Assembly (NCBI GenBank): GCA_009773975.1
Contig: VSMX01000076.1
Location: 1-10,956 of the forward strand
Direction of reading: 5' to 3'
From: Desulfovibrio sp.
GTDB taxonomy: Bacteria > Desulfobacterota > Desulfovibrionia > Desulfovibrionales > Desulfovibrionaceae
DNA: 10,956 nucleotides
Position 1 is the first letter of the stretch. Each line of letters starts with the position of its first letter. This document shows, one piece after another, positions 6,211 to 10,956 of this stretch. A program made the translations under genes and the position numbers. Under the pieces are notes generated by a model that worked only from the letters and a program-made list of their open reading frames with translations, had not been told where the DNA came from and did no database searches.

Positions 6211-6409
6211 TTTCCTCTCCTCATTGCAATTATTAGTTGAACCGTTACACGGTTCAACCATACGACCTGTCGTTTCGCGAAAAAAACGTGTTTTTTCGCT
6301 CACTTCTGGCCGGGCGGCGCTGCGCGCTCGCCTTGCGTTGCCGCAATCAGGCGCGATGCACCGCATTGCTGCCCACATCCACAAATCAAAAGTGCTCCGA
6401 CACGGTAAT
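6211..6409 (-). other. 199-bp flgA-flgH gap with two hairpins
   Basis: This gap is large for a flagellar operon. It holds a perfect 10-bp stem GTTGAACCGT/ACGGTTCAAC with a 3-nt loop (6236-6258) and a second perfect hairpin GCGAAAAAA/TTTTTTCGC with a 5-nt loop (6277-6299), then a GC-rich stretch (6311-6360). Neither hairpin has a T-run after it on the - strand, so neither is a standard terminator. They may be RNA-processing or protective stems, operators, or part of a dispersed intergenic repeat. No coding sequence is supported here. Confidence 0.55.
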
Positions 6410-7606
6410 TCAATGAATTTCAACCGTACTCCCATCTTTGACTGTAGCGTAAATCTGTTTCTTTGTTTGCAAGTTGCGTACCGGAATTGTCGCTCCCGGT
6501 TCTCCGTCAGCCAGGGCCTCCACCTGAATCTGCATCCGAACATTGCCGCGCGAATAAACCAGAGTGATGACATTGCCGCGACGAATGGACATTTTGCTGG
6601 CCAGATCCGACTGCAAAATTGGTTCACCCGAGGCCAGAGCGCGCACAACCTGCCAGGGCCCTCCCTGGCCGTCCCAGGGGAGATCCTTGAACTGGTTGGC
6701 GTTTACTCGCATGAAGGTTATGGCATCCGGGGTCAGCGTTTCTCCCTTGTTGATTGGCCTGGCCGCGGCGGGGGCTGTAATCCACAAATTCAGGTTGACA
6801 GTGCCGGAAACCCGACGCAGCACATTGCCGTCGGCTTCCTGTACCGCGAATTTGAGCGGAATGCGCCCGGCGCCCACCTTGCCTGGTTCAAGCTGAACCC
6901 TTTGCTGGTTGTGGGCCAGAAAAATGTATTCGGGTAAACGAAAATCGGTCAATTCTGCCTCGCCAGGCATTGCCGCCATCTGCGGAGCCAAACTTTTGAC
7001 AACGTAAGATCTCAGGTCGTCTGCGCGAAAAACCACGCCACCACGCTGAATCACAAGGGATGTAGGCAATAGGCAGCGGCCCGCGTATTCCGCGCCCAGG
7101 GCCTGGCGAAGGGCCTGGGAAAGTTTGGAGCGGTTTATCTGCAAGGGCTTGCCTTCCTGGGGCGGCGCAACCCAAAGCTCGCGGTTTTTCAGATTATCCC
7201 AGACAACGGGGTCAATTTCGCCAAGCGGGGTCGCGATTTCGCCCAAAAGCACATTTTCGCCGCGGGTTATGGCTGCGGGCAGGATTTTGAGGCGCCAGTC
7301 GCCTTCCTCAAGCATGGGCAATTCGCCGGGTTTCAATAGGGGAGCCGCCGCGCCCGAAAGCATGTTTCTGGTTTTGGCCTGGCGTTCTGACTGCGCATCG
7401 GAAGCCAGCGGCAAATTGCCGCCGGCGCGCACTTGGGGCGGCGTCAACTGATTTATGATCTGGGGAGGTGACCGCCTGTGATTGCGGTCGCTATCCTGCC
7501 AGACAGGTTGACTGAAAAGCCCGGTGGACGCGGCATTAACTTCAATATCCGCAAATATGCAGAATTGGGCAATGAGCAGCGCCAGAGCCATGGACAAAAA
7601 ACGCAT
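6410..7606 (-). CDS. flgA: P-ring assembly chaperone FlgA, long form
   Basis: FlgA is the periplasmic chaperone that helps FlgI assemble into the flagellar P-ring. The 398-residue product begins at ATG 7606, 7 nt after a GAGGT ribosome site, with a signal peptide ending near residue 26 (IEVNAA). The last 120 or so residues are the diagnostic SAF/FlgA domain: RPINKGETLTPDAITFMRV, then LASGEPILQSDLASKMSIRRGNVITL, then QVEALADGEPGATIPVRN, ending VKDGSTVEIH. The E. coli protein is about 220 residues, so the N-terminal half is an extension; a Pro/Gln/Arg-rich linker occupies about 35-85. Upstream in-frame starts would add residues before the signal peptide and are rejected. It follows flgG after a 100-bp gap with a hairpin. 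Its client FlgI is not encoded in the window. Confidence 0.93.
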   Translation of the reverse strand: MRFLSMALALLIAQFCIFADIEVNAASTGLFSQPVWQDSDRNHRRSPPQIINQLTPPQVRAGGNLPLASDAQSERQAKTRNMLSGAAAPLLKPGELPMLEEGDWRLKILPAAITRGENVLLGEIATPLGEIDPVVWDNLKNRELWVAPPQEGKPLQINRSKLSQALRQALGAEYAGRCLLPTSLVIQRGGVVFRADDLRSYVVKSLAPQMAAMPGEAELTDFRLPEYIFLAHNQQRVQLEPGKVGAGRIPLKFAVQEADGNVLRRVSGTVNLNLWITAPAAARPINKGETLTPDAITFMRVNANQFKDLPWDGQGGPWQVVRALASGEPILQSDLASKMSIRRGNVITLVYSRGNVRMQIQVEALADGEPGATIPVRNLQTKKQIYATVKDGSTVEIH

Positions 7607-7645
7607 CCAGTTTACCTCGCATGCCGGAAATTCCCGGCACATCAT

Positions 7646-7684
7646 AAAAAACAACTGCACAAGGCCGGGCAAAACCGGCCTTGT
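7646..7684 (-). terminator. Hairpin between flgG and flgA, possible attenuating terminator
   Basis: A 10-bp perfect stem pairs 7659-7668 with 7675-7684 (CAAGGCCGG/CCGGCCTTG core, 6-nt loop). On the - strand six T follow, but about 8 nt from the stem base, so termination is probably partial. It may lower flgA-flgH expression relative to flgF-flgG, or mark a 3' end of the flgG message. Confidence 0.5.
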
Positions 7685-7706
7685 TGGCCCTGCTATTTCA
7701 AGCTGC

Positions 7707-8492
7707 CTAGCTGCGCTTGAGCTGCACCGCAATTCCCAGCATGGAGTCGGAAGTCTGGATTGACTTTGAATTCACCTCGTAAGCGCGCTGGCCGACAATC
7801 ATGTTGACCATTTCGTCCACAACTTCCACGTTGGACATTTCCAGAAAACCCTGGGCCAATGTGCCGACATTGTCTTCCCCCGGCACGCCTTCCTGCTCGT
7901 CGCCGGAGGCTTCTGTCGGCGTATAGAGATTGCGGCCGCGGGCATCAAGACCGGCCGGATTGATAAAGGTGTAAATCGGAATTTCCGCGCCGGCTATTTC
8001 CTGGCCTTCCGCATCCAGCGCGGCAATATGGCCGCTGGAGGAAATGGAAATGTTCTTTGTTTCGGCAGGCACCGCGAATTCCGGCTGCAGGATGTAGCCG
8101 TTGGCCGTTACCACGGTTCCGTCCTGATTGAGCTTGAACGAGCCGGAGCGCGTGTACATCAGGTCGCCGTTCACCTCCACCTGGAAGAAACCGTCGCCTT
8201 CGATGGCCACGTCAAGAGCGTTGCCGGTATTCTGGAAATCGCCCTGGGTAAAGAACTTGTGCACAGCTGTGGGACGAACGCCCATGCCGACCTGAATGCC
8301 CACCGGCAGGCTGTTGTCGCCTTCCGTTATCGAACCGGCGATCTTCATGGTCTGATACATCAGATCTTCAAATTCGGCGCGGCTTTTTTTGAAACCCGTC
8401 GTATTCACGTTTGCCAGGTTGTTGGAAATGACATCAATATTGAGCTGCTGCGCAACCATGCCGGAAGCGCCAGTATAAAGCGAACGCATCAT
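7707..8492 (-). CDS. flgG: Flagellar distal rod protein FlgG
   Basis: FlgG builds the distal rod, the drive shaft that passes through the P- and L-rings. The 261-residue product is the standard length. It opens with MMRSLYTGASGMVAQQ and the rod signature ISNNLANVNTTGFKK (22-36), has the central hook/rod segment (TGNALDVAIEGDGFFQV, then YTRSGSFKLNQDG), and ends with the family C-terminus: NVEVVDEMVNMIVGQRAYEVNSKSIQTSDSML. The ATG at 8492 follows GGAGGAG by about 10 nt; the second ATG one codon on is equally possible. It lies 137 bp downstream of flgF, a gap with its own hairpin (8533-8550). FlgG is exported by the flagellar type III system without a cleaved signal, in keeping with the lack of a signal peptide. 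Confidence 0.97.
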   Translation of the reverse strand: MMRSLYTGASGMVAQQLNIDVISNNLANVNTTGFKKSRAEFEDLMYQTMKIAGSITEGDNSLPVGIQVGMGVRPTAVHKFFTQGDFQNTGNALDVAIEGDGFFQVEVNGDLMYTRSGSFKLNQDGTVVTANGYILQPEFAVPAETKNISISSSGHIAALDAEGQEIAGAEIPIYTFINPAGLDARGRNLYTPTEASGDEQEGVPGEDNVGTLAQGFLEMSNVEVVDEMVNMIVGQRAYEVNSKSIQTSDSMLGIAVQLKRS

Positions 8493-8532
8493 AAGCTTTC
8501 TCTCCTCCGCTGGGTCAAAAATTTGTTATTGG

Positions 8533-8550
8533 AACCGTCCGGTAACGGTT
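8533..8550 (-). other. Hairpin in the flgF-flgG gap
   Basis: AACCGT (8533-8538) and ACGGTT (8545-8550) flank a 6-nt loop. The same AACCGT/ACGGTT pairing is the core of the stem in the flgA-flgH gap (6239-6255). No T-run follows on the - strand. Confidence 0.4.
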
Positions 8551-8629
8551 TCGCATAATTCTCGAAATATCTTTATGCCAATGGCCTGAACAATTATATT
8601 TTGGCAGTGCAAATTGCTAGCCAATGCCG

Positions 8630-9424
8630 TTAGCCAACGCGCTTGCCGACTTTATCATGCATGGCGCGGTCGATGGTGTCGGCTGTCTGCATCACTTTCT
8701 GATAGGCTTCGAACTGACGGTTGACCTCAATCATGTTGACCATTTCGGAAACAACCTCCACATTGGCCTTTTCGATAAAGCCCTGTTCCACCCTCGCGCC
8801 GCCTCCGTAGGCGTCGCCTTCGGCCACATCGACGTTTTCCCTTGGTCTGTAAAGATTGCTGCCAAGCTTTTCCAGATTCTGGGGATTATCGACGCTGACC
8901 AGCTCAACCTGGTTGATCACGACGCCGTCTGCCGAAACCTGGCCGTCGCCGCCAATAACCACCTTGCGCGTGCCTGCCGGAATAACGATATTGCCGCCCG
9001 TGCCGGATACGGGATGGCCGTCGGGCGTCATCATCGTTCCGTCGCTTGAAAGCACGAAATGGCCGCTCCTGCTGAGAAAATCACCCTTTGGCGTGTTGAT
9101 GCGGAAAAAGGCGTTTTCACCCGCTATTGCCAGATCAAGGGCATTGCCTGTAAATTCCATGGTTCCCTGCGAGTAATCGGTTCTGGAAACGGCAATTCTG
9201 GGCCTGACCATGTTTTTGGGTTCCGGAAAAAGCGGTCTGGAGCGCAAATTCATCAATGGCTCGCGAATTTCGTCGTGCGCGTACGAAGCCATTGTGTCCT
9301 TGAAGGCCAAGGTCTGCCTCTTGTAGCCGTGCGTGTTCACATTCGCCAAATTATTGGCGATAAAATTCATGCGATGCTCTGTCGTGAGGGCGCCAAAAAG
9401 ACCGCTAAACATTGCGTCTTGCAT
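8630..9424 (-). CDS. flgF: Flagellar proximal rod protein FlgF
   Basis: FlgF is a component of the proximal rod of the flagellar basal body, secreted by the flagellar type III apparatus. The 264-residue product starts at ATG 9424 behind AAGGAG (8 nt); an in-frame TTG at 9448 is rejected because the family begins near MQDAMFSGLFGALTTEHRM. The rod signature NFIANNLANVNTHGYKR lies at 20-36. The central TGNALDLAIAGENAFFRI and FLSRSGHFVLSSDGTMMTPDG segments are shared with FlgG, and the C-terminus is ANVEVVSEMVNMIEVNRQFEAYQKVMQTADTI in outline. Position just before flgG, plus the weaker fit to FlgG in the middle, supports FlgF over a second FlgG. It is the first gene of the flagellar run, downstream of a sigma-54-type promoter. 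Confidence 0.92.
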   Translation of the reverse strand: MQDAMFSGLFGALTTEHRMNFIANNLANVNTHGYKRQTLAFKDTMASYAHDEIREPLMNLRSRPLFPEPKNMVRPRIAVSRTDYSQGTMEFTGNALDLAIAGENAFFRINTPKGDFLSRSGHFVLSSDGTMMTPDGHPVSGTGGNIVIPAGTRKVVIGGDGQVSADGVVINQVELVSVDNPQNLEKLGSNLYRPRENVDVAEGDAYGGGARVEQGFIEKANVEVVSEMVNMIEVNRQFEAYQKVMQTADTIDRAMHDKVGKRVG

Positions 9425-9504
9425 TATAAAACTCCTTTTTTGCGCCAATGCTTCCGCAATCCTGGCGGGTGACGCGTCAAACCATTATTTTTTTACACTC
9501 TATA

Positions 9505-9521
9505 TGCAAACAACAGGCCAA
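9505..9521 (-). promoter_or_regulatory. Sigma-54 (RpoN) -24/-12 promoter upstream of flgF
   Basis: The - strand reads TTGGCCTGTTGTTTGCA. The GG and GC elements are separated by exactly 10 nt, and TGGC, the G at the seventh position and TTGCA agree with the consensus TGGCACG-N4-TTGCW. Initiation near 9494 would leave a leader of about 70 nt before flgF. RpoN control of rod and hook genes is well known in several flagellated bacteria, so the context fits. No enhancer site was identified. Confidence 0.6.
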
Positions 9522-9594
9522 ATAAGTTTTGCTTTGCCGAACAGGTGATTGCCAACGGCGTGAACCAAGAAGAAGCAAAGCTTGCCATGGAATC

Positions 9595-9625
9595 AAAAAT
9601 GGGGGAGCAAGCTCCCCCATTTTTT
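9595..9625 (-). terminator. Intrinsic terminator after the autotransporter gene
   Basis: A 13-bp perfect stem (9595-9607 with 9612-9624; GGGGGAG/CTCCCCC core with flanking A and T runs) closes a CAAG tetraloop, 20 bp past the autotransporter stop. It is symmetric and should work on both strands. It separates the autotransporter transcript from flgF. Confidence 0.9.
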
Positions 9626-9644
9626 GACTCGTTTTTCAACCATA

Positions 9645-10956
9645 TCAGAACGTATAGGCGAAAGTGCCCATCACGGTCTGGGAATTCGTTTTCATTCCCG
9701 CCTGCATGCTGTAGTTGAGGCCGAGGGAAAGGTTGCCAGCTCCAAGTTCCAGGCCAATCGAGCCACGGTATCTTACGTCGTCCATGAACTGGTCTTTCAT
9801 TGTGGCCCAGGTATCCGTGCCCGTAAAGCGCGCCTCGGACCAGGCTTTCTTGTCGCCGGCGGCCGGGATGACCGAAAAGTCGAGCATTGGCCGCAAATGC
9901 CAGCCATTGTCGAATTCAAATTTCTTTTCCAGGCTTATCCCGACAGGGAAGGTCCAGACATTCTGGCTTCTGGCCTTGCCCTCCAGCACAGTGCCGCCGC
10001 TGTTCACATCGTAGGCGTCATTGTAGATATGGGTGTAGCGCGCGCCGGCATGGGGACGGATATCGACAAACGATGTCTGGAAAGTATAGCCAAGCTCAAC
10101 ACCCGCGCTCAATGCCCAGGCCGTGATGTCGCTTTTCAAATCGTCCATCAGCATGGCCTGCGGCAAATCCTGCTTGATCTTGTTGTAGGTTGAGGTGAAG
10201 GCAACGTCGGCCGAGAGGTCAAAATTGTTTTTGTTCCATCCGGCGTAGGCGCCAAGCCCCCAGAAGGACATATTGTTTGTGGTTTCCGCAAGTTCGCCGC
10301 CGCTTTGGGAATAGCCGCCGCCGATATTGAAGCTCAGGCCAACTTTGAGGGCGTTTTCAAAGGTGTAATCGGCGCCGATAGCCACGCCGCCAAGGGCTCC
10401 GTTGACGTCCACCTTCCAATGGCCTGAGGTCAGGGAATAGCCGTTCACGCTTTTGTAAAGCGGCGAAATCCACATGGCAAATCCGTGCCAGTTTCTGTTG
10501 TCCCCAATAATTTCGCCTTCCGTGTTCATGGCCTGGACGCCGGCATTGCAATCCGATCCAGTCCTTTGATTCATGGCTGCCGAACCCGCCTGGTTGGCCG
10601 CAAAGGTCATTTCTGGCACAGCGCCAAGGGCAAAAATGCGGGCCGCGCTTTCGATTGTTCTGGCCGCCAGTCTTGCGTCATGCCCGATAAACCATAAATT
10701 GGTCGCCCGTGAGAGAAACAGCTGGCCTTGCGTGTAGTCGTATTTGAGCTGCGGCAGATTGTCCGGCTCATCCGGATTGTCCGGCTCATCCGGCTCGTCG
10801 GGATTTTCCGGCACATCCTGCCCGGGCTGATCCGGATCCGGCTGTTCCGGGTTATCCGGAGCCGGCTGCCCCGGGTTGTCAGGCTGCGTCGGCGTATCGG
10901 GCTGGGCGGGAGGAGTATCGGGCTGGACAGGCGTGTCCGGCTGGGGCGGAGTGGGC
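9645..10956 (-). CDS. Autotransporter (type Va), C-terminal part with beta-barrel
   Basis: The frame is open to the right edge, so only the last 436 residues of a larger gene are seen. The first 70 or so form a Pro/Asp/Gln/Glu-rich linker (units like QPD, PDT and PDEP). Next comes a helical segment, LFLSRATNLWFIGHDARLAART, as in the helix that runs through autotransporter barrels. The last 300 residues are alternating amphipathic strands rich in Gly and aromatics, ending in FAYTF, the terminal aromatic signature read by the BAM complex. This is the outer-membrane translocator (autotransporter domain, PF03797-like) that displays an N-terminal passenger. A start inside the linker (GTG 10814 or ATG 10816) is rejected because it would leave no signal peptide. 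Passenger function cannot be told from this window. Expression is independent of flgF because a terminator intervenes. Confidence 0.88.
   Translation of the reverse strand, partial: PTPPQPDTPVQPDTPPAQPDTPTQPDNPGQPAPDNPEQPDPDQPGQDVPENPDEPDEPDNPDEPDNLPQLKYDYTQGQLFLSRATNLWFIGHDARLAARTIESAARIFALGAVPEMTFAANQAGSAAMNQRTGSDCNAGVQAMNTEGEIIGDNRNWHGFAMWISPLYKSVNGYSLTSGHWKVDVNGALGGVAIGADYTFENALKVGLSFNIGGGYSQSGGELAETTNNMSFWGLGAYAGWNKNNFDLSADVAFTSTYNKIKQDLPQAMLMDDLKSDITAWALSAGVELGYTFQTSFVDIRPHAGARYTHIYNDAYDVNSGGTVLEGKARSQNVWTFPVGISLEKKFEFDNGWHLRPMLDFSVIPAAGDKKAWSEARFTGTDTWATMKDQFMDDVRYRGSIGLELGAGNLSLGLNYSMQAGMKTNSQTVMGTFAYTF
10757..10956 (-). repeat. Degenerate 9-bp-phased repeats coding the autotransporter Pro/Asp linker
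   Basis: TCCGG-based units recur at about 9-bp spacing (for instance TCCGGCTCA, TCCGGATTG, TCCGGCTCA, TCCGGCTCG on the + strand at 10767-10802), coding PDE/PDN triplets, then looser QPD and PDT units to the window edge. Because the unit is a multiple of three, copy change would alter linker length without breaking the frame. Confidence 0.7.

Noticed and set aside
5368..6937. Two long + strand frames opposite flgH and flgA (5368-6240 and 5912-6937)
   Set aside because: They overlap well-supported flagellar genes in antisense and overlap each other, with no recognisable protein features.
8601..8617. Sigma-54-like TTGGCAGTGCAAATTGC on the + strand near the flgF stop
   Set aside because: The GG and GC elements are 11 nt apart rather than 10, and it faces away from the flagellar genes.
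9333..9548. Small + strand frames opposite the flgF start and promoter region
   Set aside because: They have no ribosome site and lie over the flgF 5' end and its promoter.

Overview
The window reads as a chromosomal segment of a flagellated, anaerobic, lactate-using deltaproteobacterium, most likely of the Desulfovibrionaceae (Desulfovibrio and relatives). This rests on gene content: an indolepyruvate:ferredoxin oxidoreductase alpha subunit next to a membrane-anchored TPR protein, a LctP-type lactate permease, a flgF-flgG-flgA-flgH flagellar run with a long FlgA, a type V autotransporter and a remnant of an Rpn-type nuclease. The assignment is by family recognition only; no search was run.

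Left part (1-2701, + strand): a YfgM/CpoB-like TPR membrane protein and iorA, 24 bp apart, form one transcription unit that closes with a strong intrinsic terminator. iorB does not follow. The next 455 bp (2630-3084) have no gene but much symmetry: the terminator, a nested inverted-repeat element of about 150 bp that could fold into a rod-like RNA, a second inverted repeat with arms 73 bp apart, and a possible promoter. Then comes a lactate permease gene (3085-4785) with a textbook Shine-Dalgarno and its own terminator.

Middle (4837-5439): a zone of gene decay on the - strand. A short reading frame keeps the N-terminal head and C-terminal tail of an Rpn/YhgA-like PD-(D/E)XK protein but lacks the catalytic middle. 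It runs out of frame into what looks like the tail of an XRE/HigA-type antitoxin. A 14-bp direct repeat (13/14 matches) brackets the zone.

Right part (9645-5440, - strand): flgF, flgG, flgA and flgH encode the proximal and distal rod, the P-ring chaperone and the L-ring. A good sigma-54 (-24/-12) promoter lies about 80 bp upstream of flgF. The three gaps inside this run are unusually wide (137, 100 and 199 bp) and each carries a hairpin. flgI, the usual next gene, is missing; the run ends in a terminator after flgH and meets the decayed zone. At the right edge is the C-terminal part of an autotransporter: a Pro/Asp-rich repetitive linker and the outer-membrane beta-barrel. The passenger lies beyond the window.

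Functionally, the window joins amino-acid-derived 2-oxoacid and lactate use (IorA, LctP) to motility and surface display. These are neighbours rather than one system. The most interesting parts are the structured 2720-2870 element, the reduced ferredoxin domain of IorA, and the apparent rearrangement scar between the lactate permease and the broken flagellar run.
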